Below are positions 53,761 to 62,627 of a stretch of DNA of 64,000 bases, in pieces; the stretch's first letter is position 1, and each line of letters opens with the position of its first letter. The stretch comes from Nitratireductor arenosus (GTDB lineage: Bacteria; Pseudomonadota; Alphaproteobacteria; Rhizobiales; Rhizobiaceae). Location of the stretch: the NCBI RefSeq assembly GCF_009742725.1, contig NZ_WPHG01000007.1:110899-174898 (forward strand). Reading direction: 5' to 3'. The notes under the pieces were generated by a model that was not told the origin of the DNA, made no database searches, and saw only the letters and a list, made by a program, of their open reading frames with translations. Position numbers and translations under genes: made by a program.

Positions 53761-54237
53761 TCAGCCACGCTCTTTCAGCAGGCGCGCCTTTTCGCGGTTC
53801 CAGTCGCGCTCCTTGGACGTCTCGCGCTTGTCGTGCAGCTTCTTGCCGCGCGCGATCGCCAGCAACAGCTTGGCGCGGCCGCGCTCGTTGAAGTAGATTT
53901 TCAGCGGCACCATCGTCATGCCCTCGCGCTCGACGGCTTGGGCGAGCCTGGCCATCTCACGCTTGTTGAGCAACAGTTTGCGGCGCCGGCGCGGCTCATG
54001 ATTGAAGCGGTTGCCCTGCAGATATTCCGGCACGTGCGAATTGATCAGCCAGATCTCGCCGCCCTCGGACGAGGCGTAGGATTCGGCGATATTGGCATGC
54101 CCCTCGCGCAGCGACTTGACCTCGGTGCCGGTCAGAACCAGGCCGGCCTCGACCGTGTCCAGCACTTCGTAGGAGAAGCGGGCCTTGCGGTTTTCGGCAA
54201 CCGTTTTGTTGTTCGATTTCTTGTCCTGGGCCATCAT
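53761..54237 (-). CDS. smpB: SsrA-binding protein SmpB
   Basis: A 158-residue tmRNA-binding protein needed for trans-translation. It shows the complete core: [95 protein letters not shown]. The C-terminal basic tail ends [14 protein letters not shown]. It faces the glycosylase gene and follows dapA with a 21-bp gap, a common order in Hyphomicrobiales. Confidence 0.97.
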   Translation of the reverse strand: MMAQDKKSNNKTVAENRKARFSYEVLDTVEAGLVLTGTEVKSLREGHANIAESYASSEGGEIWLINSHVPEYLQGNRFNHEPRRRRKLLLNKREMARLAQAVEREGMTMVPLKIYFNERGRAKLLLAIARGKKLHDKRETSKERDWNREKARLLKERG

Positions 54238-54258
54238 TCGCTCAACGCGCGGAGCGCG

Positions 54259-55140
54259 TCAGTTTGTCAGCCCGGCATGTTTCATCGCCGCGTCGATGCG
54301 TTCGGCCGTGGCGGTCTCGACCGTCATCATCGGCAGGCGCACGCCGTCCCCGATGCGGCCGAGACGCGACAGCGCGTATTTTGCGCCGGCCGGGTTGGGT
54401 TCGATGAACAGTGCTCGGTGCAGCGGCATCAACCGGTCCTGCAGGTCGATCGCCCGTTCGCGGTCGCCGTTCAGCGCGGCTTCCTGGAATTCCGCGCACA
54501 GGCGCGGGGCGACATTGGAGGTGACGGAAATGCAGCCGACTCCACCATGAGCGTTGAAACCGAGCGCCGAGGCGTCCTCGCCCGAAAGCTGGATGAAATC
54601 GGCGCCGCAGGTGGCGCGCTGCTCGCTCACGCGCTCGACCTTGCCGGTCGCGTCCTTGACGCCGGCGATGTTCGGAAACTCCCTTGCGAGCCGGCCCATC
54701 GTCTCGGGCAGCATGTCGATCACCGAGCGCGGCGGGATATTGTAGATGAAGACCGGCAGCTTGGTCGCCCGCGCGACGGCGGCGAAATGCTCGTAGAGCC
54801 CGCGTTGGTTCGGCTTGTTGTAATATGGCGTCACCACCAGCACGCCGTCGGCGCCCACACTTTCGGCATATTCGACCAGTCCGACGGCTTCTGCCGTGTT
54901 GTTGGAGCCGGCACCGGCAATTACAGGCACGCGGCCGGCGGCGACCTCGACGCAGACCTTTATCACCTGACGGTGCTCGTCATGGGTGAGCGTGGGCGAT
55001 TCACCAGTCGTACCGACCGGGACCAGGCCATTGCTGCCTTCCGCGATCTGCCATTCGACAAAGGCACGAAACGCTTTCTCGTCGAAACTCCCGTCGGACG
55101 CAAAGGGGGTAACGAGCGCGGTTAGCGAGCCTCTGAACAT
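54259..55140 (-). CDS. dapA: 4-hydroxy-tetrahydrodipicolinate synthase
   Basis: A 293-residue aldolase-class enzyme of lysine and diaminopimelate synthesis, condensing pyruvate with aspartate semialdehyde. T44 and T45 ([10 protein letters not shown]), Y133 and R138 (IYNIPPRSV) and the Schiff-base lysine K162 (AGVKDATGK) are in place, and [15 protein letters not shown] is typical. The ATG at 55140 follows GGGAAGAAAAG. The frame open upstream is not conserved. Confidence 0.95.
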   Translation of the reverse strand: MFRGSLTALVTPFASDGSFDEKAFRAFVEWQIAEGSNGLVPVGTTGESPTLTHDEHRQVIKVCVEVAAGRVPVIAGAGSNNTAEAVGLVEYAESVGADGVLVVTPYYNKPNQRGLYEHFAAVARATKLPVFIYNIPPRSVIDMLPETMGRLAREFPNIAGVKDATGKVERVSEQRATCGADFIQLSGEDASALGFNAHGGVGCISVTSNVAPRLCAEFQEAALNGDRERAIDLQDRLMPLHRALFIEPNPAGAKYALSRLGRIGDGVRLPMMTVETATAERIDAAMKHAGLTN

Positions 55141-55374
55141 CTTTTCTTCCCAAAATCCTGACGAATGGGGGCACGGTCGCGCCAGCCCCGCTGCGCTCAA
55201 TAACCGATTGCGCGGCCGCGCACCATAGTCTTGCCACGAGCACCCGACAAGATTCGCGCCGTTTGAGACGGCGGCGGCGCGTTAACCGGCCGTTTACGCC
55301 GTTTTCACCGGCGCGGACTACAATGACAACGACATACAGGTGGAAACTTGGCGCCGACTGGGCGGAAAATCGCG

Positions 55375-57426
55375 ATGAAAGTAGGAACAGCGACGGGTAG
55401 GATCGGGTTGGCGGCGCTGTTCACCGCCCTCCCCGCGCTGTTGGTGATGACCATCATCGATGCGCCCGGCCCGGGCCAGAACGTCGATCGCAACGTGACC
55501 ACGGGGTCTGTCATCGCGCTGGGGGCGGATCCCGACGGCAAGCCGGCGGCCGACAGCGAAAACCTGACCCAACTCAAGGACGGACTCAACGCCCTTTCCG
55601 GCGGCGATGTCGTCGGTGCCCGCGCGCGGCGCGACACGCTGCCGTCCGGCTCCCTCGACCGCAAGATCCTCACCTGGGCGATCGCGCTTGCCGGCAGCGA
55701 GGGCGCCGGCAGCGAGATCGCCACCGAGCCTCTGCCCGACTGGCCGGGATTGGGGGCGCTGCGCAGCAACAGCGAACGCGCCCTTGCTGGAAAAAACCCC
55801 GAACCGCAAATCGTTGTGGACGCCCTTGCCGGCGCGCCCCCGCAAACCTTCGAGGGCACGATGCTGCTCGGCAAGGCGCTGTTCGCGCTCGGCCGCGAGC
55901 AGGAGGCCCGCACCCTGCTGACGCCGTTCTGGCGCCGCACGAAGCTCGCCGCGCGCCAGGAAACGGCCTTCCTGCGTGCCTTTGGGCAGGTTCTGCCGCC
56001 CAGCGACCACCACTACCGCGCCGAGCGCATGCTTTATGAGGATCGCATTCGTTCCGCCGAGCGCGTGGCCACCCTGGCCGGCATCGAGGAACTCGTCGCG
56101 GCATGGGGGGCGGTGATCCGCAACCGGGACAATGCCGGCGCCCTGCTTGAGGCCGTGCCGGAGAGCCAGCGCGACGCCGGCTATCTTCACGCCAAAGCGA
56201 AATATCTCAGACGGCAAGGCCAATTCGTCGAGGCAGCACGCGTGCTCGCCGACGCGCCTCGAGACGGCGAGCACAGGATCGACCCCGATGCCTGGTGGGT
56301 CGAGCGCCGGGTGCTGTCGCGGGAACTGCTGGATAGCGGCGAGGCCGAACTCGCCTATCAGATCGCCGCCAACCATACCGCCGAAAGCGCGGCGGCAATC
56401 GCCGACGCCGAGTTTCACGCCGGCTGGTACGCGCTGCGCGGGCTCGGCGACGCCAAACGGGCGGCCGCGCACTTCGCGCGTATCGCCGCGATTTCGTCGG
56501 GACCCATTTCGCTGGCGCGGGCCCATTACTGGCTCGGCCGCACCGCGGAGGCCGGCGGACCAGGCGAGGCGATGCAGGAATACCGGCGCGCCGCCGCGCA
56601 CGGCACCGCGTTTTACGGCCAGCTCGCCGCCGCCCGCCTCGGGCAAAACACGATCGCCACCGGTTATCCCGAACCGACCGCGGCCGACCGCGACCGGTTC
56701 GCGGCCCGCGAAACGGTCGCGGTGATCGACAGGTTGGAACGCGCCGGCCATGGCTGGCGGGCTGAGATTTTGTATCGTGGACTGGCCGACGACCTGACGA
56801 GCCCGGGCGAAGTCGCATTGCTTGCGGCTAGGGTGCAAGGTCGCGGCAATCATTTCCTGGCCCTGAAGATCAGCAAGCGTGCGGCCGCGCGCGGCATCGA
56901 TACCGGCGCGCTCGCCTATCCGCTCGGGGCGATCCCGGCTTCGGCCGATGTCGCGGCGGCCGGCAAGGCGCTGGCCTATGCCGTGGCGCGCCAGGAAAGC
57001 GAATTCAACGTGGCCGCGATATCGGGCGCCGGCGCGCGCGGGCTGCTGCAGCTTTTGCCGGGTACGGCCAGGGACATGGCGCGCAAGACCGGGCTTGCCT
57101 ACTCGGCCGAGCGGCTGACCAGCGACGCCGGCTACAACGCCACGCTGGGCGCGGCCTTTCTCGACGAACAGCTGGCGCGTTTCGACGGTTCCTACGTGCT
57201 CACCTTCGCCGGCTATAATGCCGGGCCGCGCCGGGCCGCCGAATGGGCGGCGCGCTATGGCGACCCGCGCGGCGTCGATATCGAAACCGTCGTCGACTGG
57301 ATCGAGCGCATCCCCTACACCGAAACCCGCAACTATGTGCAGCGCGTGATGGAAAACTATCAAGTCTACAAGATGCAATTGACCGGCCGCGTCGACATTG
57401 AAAAAGACCTGACTGGGGGACGCTGA
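55375..57426 (+). CDS. slt: Soluble lytic murein transglycosylase
   Basis: A 683-residue periplasmic enzyme that cleaves peptidoglycan glycan strands. Residues 1-32 form a signal or anchor (MKVGTATGRIGLAALFTALPALLVM). Helical superhelix repeats fill the middle. The SLT domain is at the C-terminus, with catalytic E541 in YAVARQESEFN, followed by GARGLLQLLPGTA and FAGYNAGPRRAAEW. The ATG at 55375 is chosen; a TTG nine codons upstream is also possible. It is divergent from dapA. Confidence 0.92.
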   Translation: MKVGTATGRIGLAALFTALPALLVMTIIDAPGPGQNVDRNVTTGSVIALGADPDGKPAADSENLTQLKDGLNALSGGDVVGARARRDTLPSGSLDRKILTWAIALAGSEGAGSEIATEPLPDWPGLGALRSNSERALAGKNPEPQIVVDALAGAPPQTFEGTMLLGKALFALGREQEARTLLTPFWRRTKLAARQETAFLRAFGQVLPPSDHHYRAERMLYEDRIRSAERVATLAGIEELVAAWGAVIRNRDNAGALLEAVPESQRDAGYLHAKAKYLRRQGQFVEAARVLADAPRDGEHRIDPDAWWVERRVLSRELLDSGEAELAYQIAANHTAESAAAIADAEFHAGWYALRGLGDAKRAAAHFARIAAISSGPISLARAHYWLGRTAEAGGPGEAMQEYRRAAAHGTAFYGQLAAARLGQNTIATGYPEPTAADRDRFAARETVAVIDRLERAGHGWRAEILYRGLADDLTSPGEVALLAARVQGRGNHFLALKISKRAAARGIDTGALAYPLGAIPASADVAAAGKALAYAVARQESEFNVAAISGAGARGLLQLLPGTARDMARKTGLAYSAERLTSDAGYNATLGAAFLDEQLARFDGSYVLTFAGYNAGPRRAAEWAARYGDPRGVDIETVVDWIERIPYTETRNYVQRVMENYQVYKMQLTGRVDIEKDLTGGR

Positions 57427-57663
57427 GCCGGGGGCCGGACAGGGACGGTCGGCAACCGTGTCTCTTGCACGCGGCGGCGAACCGGCCGCATGTTTGACCT
57501 TGCGGACGGCGGTCGGTAGAGCGTGGTCGGGCGCACGCACATCGGCCTTTTCGCGAAGAAGGGCCGCGTTTCGACAAAGACATGAATCGTGACGCCAAGC
57601 CGGCGAAACGGCCTGTCGATCCATCCCCGCACAAATACGGTGCCGGAGCCAGAGGAGCCATTC

Positions 57664-58548
57664 GTGCAGCAGGACGTCGCGTATCGGAGCTTTTTCTTCA
57701 CCGCTTCGGACGGGTTGCGGCTTCATGCGCGGCTTTATCCGGGCGATGGAGACGGCCTGCCGTTGATCTGTCTGCCGGGATTGACGCGCAATGCGCGCGA
57801 TTTCCACGCGCTTGCCGTCGCGCTGACGCGCGAAACGCGTCGCGCCCGCACCATCATCGCCTTCGACTATCGCGGCCGTGGCCTGTCGGCGTGGGACAAG
57901 GACTGGCGCCGCTACGACGTGCTGGTGGAAGCAGACGACGTCGTCGCCGGCCTGGTGGCGGCGGGTATAGAGCACGGCGCTTTCGTCGGTACCTCGCGTG
58001 GCGGGCTCATCATTCACGCGCTCGCGGCGCTGCGTCCCGGCCTCTTGAAAGCGGTGATCCTCAACGATATCGGGCCGCGCATCGACGGTGCGGGGCTGGC
58101 CCAGATTCGCGCCTATCTGGAACGCGCGCCGCGCCCGAGAACGCGCGCCGACGCAATCGCCATCCAGCGCGCGGCGGCCGGCGCGTCATTCGAGGCGCTG
58201 TGCGATGCCGACTGGGAACGCATGGTGGACGCGCTTTACGTCGAAGACAGCGAGCCGCCGGCGCCGGCCTACGATCCCGCGCTGTTGAAGACGGTGACCG
58301 GCGTCGACCTGAACCGGCCACTGCCGGAACTATGGCCGCAATTCGCCGGGCTCGCCGCGATGCCCGTGCTTGCCATCCGCGGCGCCAACTCGAAATTGCT
58401 TTCCGCCGCAACGCTGGCGGAAATGGCGCAACGCCATCCCGATATCGAAACAATCACGGTGGCCGGACAAGGCCACGCGCCGCTGCTAGAGACTGGCGGC
58501 CTACCACGACGCATCGGTGCCTTTCTGGCCAAGGCAGACCGACGCTAA
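57664..58548 (+). CDS. Alpha/beta hydrolase fold protein
   Basis: A 294-residue hydrolase. The nucleophile elbow VGTSRGG puts the Ser at 111. The oxyanion region ICLPGLTRNARDF is near 35-47, and a C-terminal QGHAPLL supplies the His. The GTG at 57664 follows GAGGAGCC with good spacing, whereas the ATG-type start 25 codons upstream adds residues without family character. It lies 237 bp after slt. The substrate is unknown; esterase or lactonase families are possible. Confidence 0.88.
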   Translation: MQQDVAYRSFFFTASDGLRLHARLYPGDGDGLPLICLPGLTRNARDFHALAVALTRETRRARTIIAFDYRGRGLSAWDKDWRRYDVLVEADDVVAGLVAAGIEHGAFVGTSRGGLIIHALAALRPGLLKAVILNDIGPRIDGAGLAQIRAYLERAPRPRTRADAIAIQRAAAGASFEALCDADWERMVDALYVEDSEPPAPAYDPALLKTVTGVDLNRPLPELWPQFAGLAAMPVLAIRGANSKLLSAATLAEMAQRHPDIETITVAGQGHAPLLETGGLPRRIGAFLAKADRR

Positions 58549-58942
58549 GTCACGATCGCGTTTCGGTTCATCACCGCTGCGGTCCGGCGTGCCGGTCCGG
58601 GGCTAATCTGGCCGAAAAACCGGCGCCCGCCTGTCGTGATCAAACGATGCCAAGCGGCTGCGCTCCTGGGGCATGCCTCTTCATATGGGTCTGTTTGACC
58701 GCCACGATTTCATGATCTTGCCAGGAACGCGGAGCGATACGGTGTTCGCGCCGCCAGCCGCGCAGGTTGAGGGCATCACTGACCGGAGTCGGGTGAGGCA
58801 GGCCGATGGACGGCCCCGCATCCGAGGATCCCCCACAACACCGCTTGTCGGTCGCGCCTACGCGTGAGTGCGGGTGATCCGTCGCTCGGCAGATCGGCGC
58901 ACCGGACATGCCAGACCACCGTCGAATCTTCGACCAAAACGC
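58549..58942. other. Intergenic, no gene recognised
   Basis: About 390 bp after the hydrolase. Short frames on both strands have no recognisable family and no convincing ribosome site; one of them runs through the porin terminator. Confidence 0.5.
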
Positions 58943-58972
58943 AAAAAACCCGGCGGTTGCCCGCCGGGTTTT
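58943..58972 (-). terminator. Rho-independent terminator of the minus-strand porin
   Basis: Stem arms AAAACCCGGCGG and CCGCCGGGTTTT (58945-58956 and 58961-58972) with loop TTGC form a GC stem. On the minus strand it is followed by a run of T. It lies 24 bp after the porin stop. Confidence 0.88.
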
Positions 58973-58995
58973 CCTCAAATCAGCCAATCAGCCGA

Positions 58996-60213
58996 TTAGA
59001 AGTAGCGCGTGAAGCGCAGGTAGCCCGAAACCGTGCCATCCGGATCCAGCGGAGCCGGGGTGGCCGGGAAGCTGAAGGCACCGACGTCGTCGTAGTGAAT
59101 CTCGGCGCGGACTTCGAAGTCCGAAACCGGGAACCAGACCAGCGAGAACTCAGCACCCCAGGCATCAGCACCGGAGAGCAGGTCGGAACCCGCGTAGTAC
59201 AGGTCGTTCCACCACTGGAACGCCACCGAAGCGCCGAGGGTCGAGGAGAACTGATGGTTGTAGGAAACCAGCACGCTCCACTCCGAACCACCGTAGTAGC
59301 TTTCGCCGGTGGGGCCAAAGATCGCGCTCGGCGAGCCGACATTGTAGGCATGCGCGCCGTCAGCGTAGAACACGAACGCGCGGAGCGAGGAGCCCGGCAT
59401 GTTCGGGATGTTGATCTGCGCGCCAAGCTGGGCGCCGAAGCCGCCGCTGTTGGTGCCGGCGAACGGAGCCAGGCCCGAAAGGGTCGGAACCGTACCGTCG
59501 AAGCTCTCGTCGTAGGCAACCTTCACCCAGACGGCACCCCAGCCTTGGCTGATGCCGATCTTGGCAACGACGTCGGGCATGTAGCCTTCACCCGACAGCG
59601 TGTCGTCTTCGAGCGAGATCGCGCCGAAGAAGCCGTTGCCGCCGTCGAAGCGGTAACCGATCAGGTGACGCTGCTGGTAGCCGTAATACATGCCACCCCA
59701 GGAGTGCGAGCCGTAGTTGGACGGTCCGCCGTTCTTGGAGTCGGCCCAGAACGATTCGGAGTAACCCATCATCAGGCCGCCGAGCTCGATGTAAGCCTGG
59801 TCGACGGTGACCGGACCATCAACCTGGGTGCCCCAGGTCGACTGCAGACGGATGCGGCTGCGCAGGGAGCCCCACTCGGTCTCCTGACGCGCATCGATGT
59901 TCACGCGGGCACGGGTCGACTTCATCCAGCCATCGGCCGTCGTGGAGTCATAGTAGCCAGTGGTGTCGCCACCAACGCCCGGGCCCGAATTGGTGCGGTA
60001 GTTGCCGGCGGCAACCTGGTACCAGACGTAGCCCGAGATGCGCAGGCAGGTCTCGGTGCCGGGAATGTAGAAGAAGCCCGCGCCGTATGCGTCGCAAACG
60101 CGCACATATTCGACGGGTTCCGGCTCGGCGATGACGACGGCGTCGGCAGCGCGTGCACCGGAGACCGCGGTGAGGGCCGCGGCGGAGCCAATGAGAAGGC
60201 TCTTGATGTTCAT
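58996..60213 (-). CDS. Outer-membrane porin (Omp2/Porin_2 family), copy A
   Basis: A 405-residue outer-membrane channel protein. Residues 1-22 are a Sec signal peptide ending near ARA. The mature part starts ADAVVIAEPEPVEYVRVCDAYGAGFFYIPG, the conserved N-terminus of Brucella/rhizobial porins, with two cysteines (CDAYGAGFFYIPGTETC). It ends in the aromatic beta-barrel C-terminus GYLRFTRYF. Start and ribosome site GGAGGTCAGAA are identical to copy B. The two proteins are nearly the same over long stretches and differ mainly in presumed surface loops (about residues 73-93, 250-265 and 285-310). Confidence 0.93.
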   Translation of the reverse strand: MNIKSLLIGSAAALTAVSGARAADAVVIAEPEPVEYVRVCDAYGAGFFYIPGTETCLRISGYVWYQVAAGNYRTNSGPGVGGDTTGYYDSTTADGWMKSTRARVNIDARQETEWGSLRSRIRLQSTWGTQVDGPVTVDQAYIELGGLMMGYSESFWADSKNGGPSNYGSHSWGGMYYGYQQRHLIGYRFDGGNGFFGAISLEDDTLSGEGYMPDVVAKIGISQGWGAVWVKVAYDESFDGTVPTLSGLAPFAGTNSGGFGAQLGAQINIPNMPGSSLRAFVFYADGAHAYNVGSPSAIFGPTGESYYGGSEWSVLVSYNHQFSSTLGASVAFQWWNDLYYAGSDLLSGADAWGAEFSLVWFPVSDFEVRAEIHYDDVGAFSFPATPAPLDPDGTVSGYLRFTRYF

Positions 60214-60669
60214 TTCTGACCTCCAGTCAAAGTTAAAAGTGGGTCTGGGCTATTATGGCTGAAGGACAGCAAACCCTGCCCGATCCCCAAACATGAAAAA
60301 GATGCGTGGTCACGCCCCTTCTCCGAGGCTCACCATACTCAGCGCGCCTGCCGGTTCAACACGGATGTGGCCTCGCTGCGGGTTCCGCAGGACCGTTCGG
60401 AAGGTGATGTTGCAGAAAAGCCACGTTTTTGCCCCCGGGCAGGCGAGAATGCGGCAAATCCTAACGGGGGGTAAATGCGGTTTTGCGCATTTTCGACAAT
60501 CGAGCCCGCGTAAAAGCCCGCAAATGCGCGGCGAATCGCCAATGTTCAAGGCCGAAGCCAAGGGCGGATAATGACTGCCCAAATGCATTGTGGACGCGCG
60601 TAGCGACTCGCCAGCCCGGCGCGCCCCGGCACCGGGCACGCTTTTTTGTTCACGCCGGACGCATGCGTG
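60214..60669. other. Upstream region of porin A, no gene recognised
   Basis: About 450 bp that should hold the promoter and leader of the minus-strand porin. A CATAAT-like -10 candidate occurs around 60250-60260, but no matching -35 could be fixed. A 92-residue frame on the plus strand has no family character. Confidence 0.45.
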
Positions 60670-60698
60670 TTGATTGATCGCGCGGTTTTCTCTATCTC
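60670..60698 (+). promoter_or_regulatory. Probable promoter of tRNA-Ser
   Basis: TTGATT (60670-60675) and TATCTC (60693-60698) are spaced by 17 bp and end 19 bp before the mature tRNA start. Confidence 0.5.
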
Positions 60699-60717
60699 AC
60701 GGGCCGGCGAGAGCCGC

Positions 60718-60808
60718 GGAGAGGTGGCCGAGTGGTCGAAGGCGCTCCCCTGCTAAGGGAGTAGGCCCCAAAAGGGCCTCGTGGGTTCGAATCCCATCCT
60801 CTCCGCCA
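60718..60808 (+). tRNA. tRNA-Ser (anticodon GCT)
   Basis: A 91-base class II tRNA including encoded CCA. Acceptor arms GGAGAGG (60718-60724) and CCTCTCC (60798-60804) pair exactly. The anticodon stem CTCCC/GGGAG holds the loop CTGCTAA with anticodon GCT, and a long variable arm and the T-loop GGTTCGAATCC follow. It reads serine AGC/AGT codons. Confidence 0.97.
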
Positions 60809-61118
60809 TTTTTTCGTTGTACGGCCCGGAGACAGCGGACCGTTTCCGCCATGCCCTCAGACCGCCAAGGCCCGGCCGGCGATGCGGCGGATGAAGCCGG
60901 CGCCGCAGCGGCTTTTCAAACGCGTCATCGTCCTTGCCGATCTCACGCCGGTTCGCTTCGCGCACTGCTCCGACGGAGCGGGCGAAAGCCCGCGCCGCCG
61001 TCGCGCCCGGACGCGACACAGCCAACGCGGGAAGTTCAGTCAAACCCGAAATACTCCCAACCATATGATCTAAACCTACTTTCTCCATGTGCCTCCGACT
61101 CTTGACTGGAGGTCAGAA
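60809..61118. other. Upstream region of porin B
   Basis: 310 bp between tRNA-Ser and porin B. It contains the porin ribosome site GGAGGTCAGAA (shared with porin A) at its right end. The first part is GC-rich and has frames without family character; the last 100 bp are less GC-rich and should contain the promoter. No copy of the tRNA 3' end was seen. Confidence 0.45.
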
Positions 61119-62387
61119 ATGAACATCAAGAGCCTTCTCATTGGCTCCGCCGCGGCCCTCACCGCGGTCTCCGGTGCACGCGCTGCCGACGCCGTCGTCA
61201 TCGCCGAGCCGGAACCCGTCGAATATGTGCGCGTTTGCGACGCATACGGCGCGGGCTTCTTCTACATTCCCGGCACCGAGACCTGCCTGCGCATCTCGGG
61301 CTACGTCTGGTACCAGGTTGCCGCCGGCAACTATGACGGCGATGCCGTTACCATCGGCGGCGGTGCTCCGCTTGCGCCGTTCGCCTCGATCGGCACCGAA
61401 ACCGTTGGCTATAATGATGGCGTGGCCGGCGGCGGCTGGATGAAGCAGACCCGTGCCCGCGTGAACATCGATGCGCGTCAGGAGACCGAGTGGGGCTCCC
61501 TGCGCAGCCGCATCCGTCTGCAGTCGACCTGGGGTACGCCGGTTGACGGCCCGGTCACCGTTGACCAAGCCTACATCGAGCTCGGCGGCCTGATGATGGG
61601 TTACTCCGAATCGTTCTGGGCCGACTCCAAGAACGGCGGACCGTCCAACTACGGCTCGCACTCCTGGGGTGGCATGTATTACGGCTACCAGCAGCGTCAC
61701 CTGATCGGTTATCGCTTCGACGGCGGCAACGGCTTCTTCGCCGCGATCTCGCTCGAAGACGATGCGCTGTCGGGTGAAGGCTACATGCCCGACGTCGTTG
61801 CCAAGATCGGCATCTCGCAGGGCTGGGGCGCTGTCTGGGCCAAAGTCGCCTACGACGAGAGTTTCGACGGTTCGACCGGAACGCTCAACGCGCTAACCGG
61901 AACAGTCAATAGCGGCGGCTTCGGCGCTCAGCTTGGCGCGCAGATCAACATCCCGAACATGCCGGGCTCTTCGCTTCGCTTGATGGCGTCGTATGCCGAT
62001 GGCTCGCATGCTTTCAACGTGGGCGCTCCGACGATCAACGTCGCAGCCGGCATTACCGGCTTGCCGCCGTTCATCCCGGGCGTGTCGCTGTATGCTGGTG
62101 GACTGTTCGGTGGCTCGGAATGGTCGATCCTGGCTTCCTACAACCACCAGTTCTCCTCGACGTTGGGCGCTTCGGTGGCCTTCCAGTGGTTTAACGACCT
62201 CTATTTGGCCGGTACCGACGTGAAGACCGGCGTCGACGCTTGGGGTGCCGAGTTCTCGCTGGTCTGGTTCCCGGTTTCGGACTTCGAAGTCCGCACCGAG
62301 ATCCACTACGACGACGTTGGTAGCATCGGCGGGTTCAACCCGGATGGCACGGTTTCGGGCTATCTGCGTTTCACGCGCTACTTCTGA
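61119..62387 (+). CDS. Outer-membrane porin (Omp2/Porin_2 family), copy B
   Basis: A 422-residue porin with the same signal peptide, mature N-terminus and C-terminal GYLRFTRYF as copy A. It is longer mainly through extra loop residues at about 73-100 and 275-320. The ATG at 61119 follows GGAGGTCAGAA; a longer frame of ten codons is rejected because the signal peptide begins at this ATG. It lies 310 bp after tRNA-Ser and has its own terminator. Confidence 0.93.
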   Translation: MNIKSLLIGSAAALTAVSGARAADAVVIAEPEPVEYVRVCDAYGAGFFYIPGTETCLRISGYVWYQVAAGNYDGDAVTIGGGAPLAPFASIGTETVGYNDGVAGGGWMKQTRARVNIDARQETEWGSLRSRIRLQSTWGTPVDGPVTVDQAYIELGGLMMGYSESFWADSKNGGPSNYGSHSWGGMYYGYQQRHLIGYRFDGGNGFFAAISLEDDALSGEGYMPDVVAKIGISQGWGAVWAKVAYDESFDGSTGTLNALTGTVNSGGFGAQLGAQINIPNMPGSSLRLMASYADGSHAFNVGAPTINVAAGITGLPPFIPGVSLYAGGLFGGSEWSILASYNHQFSSTLGASVAFQWFNDLYLAGTDVKTGVDAWGAEFSLVWFPVSDFEVRTEIHYDDVGSIGGFNPDGTVSGYLRFTRYF

Positions 62388-62401
62388 TCAATATCAAACA
62401 G

Positions 62402-62430
62402 ATGGCCCGGTAAATTGCCGGGCCATTTTT
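62402..62430 (+). terminator. Rho-independent terminator of porin B
   Basis: Arms ATGGCCCGG (62402-62410) and CCGGGCCAT (62418-62426) pair exactly around a 7-base loop and run into five T residues. It lies 14 bp after the porin stop. Confidence 0.9.
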
Positions 62431-62627
62431 CTTCCACGGATAAGGCCGACCTGGCAAAGGCGAAGGAGTTCGAAAGGCAACCCAAGGAAAATCGCGAGTC
62501 ACGCGCCCTAGGCTGGAACCCGGTGAGAGCCGGACACTCCACAGCAAAAAGAGAAGCGCCATTGCAAATTCCCCACCGCGAGAACTATTTAGAACTTTCT
62601 AATTTTTCGCTCGCAGGAGGGATTGAT

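Larger units (their letters stand above)
58996..62387. repeat. Inverted porin gene duplication flanking tRNA-Ser
   Basis: The porin genes at 58996-60213 (minus) and 61119-62387 (plus) share long near-identical stretches, including the bases before the start. They form inverted repeats of about 1.2 kb around a 905-bp spacer with the tRNA gene. Brucella omp2a/omp2b have the same inverted arrangement and exchange sequence by gene conversion. Recombination here could homogenise the genes or invert the spacer. Confidence 0.85.

Noticed and set aside
55318..58017. An 899-residue minus-strand frame opposite slt
   Set aside because: It is the mirror of the lytic transglycosylase and part of the hydrolase gene; no domain is recognisable.
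58640..58987. A 115-residue frame between hydrolase and porin
   Set aside because: It overlaps the rho-independent terminator of the porin and has no family or ribosome-site support.
60293..60571. A 92-residue plus-strand frame upstream of porin A
   Set aside because: Composition looks random, no ribosome site, and it lies in the expected porin promoter and leader.
60785..60808. tRNA-Ser 3' end as an attachment site of the integrase
   Set aside because: No second copy of the tRNA 3' sequence was seen downstream or elsewhere in the window, so there is no evidence of an integrated element here.
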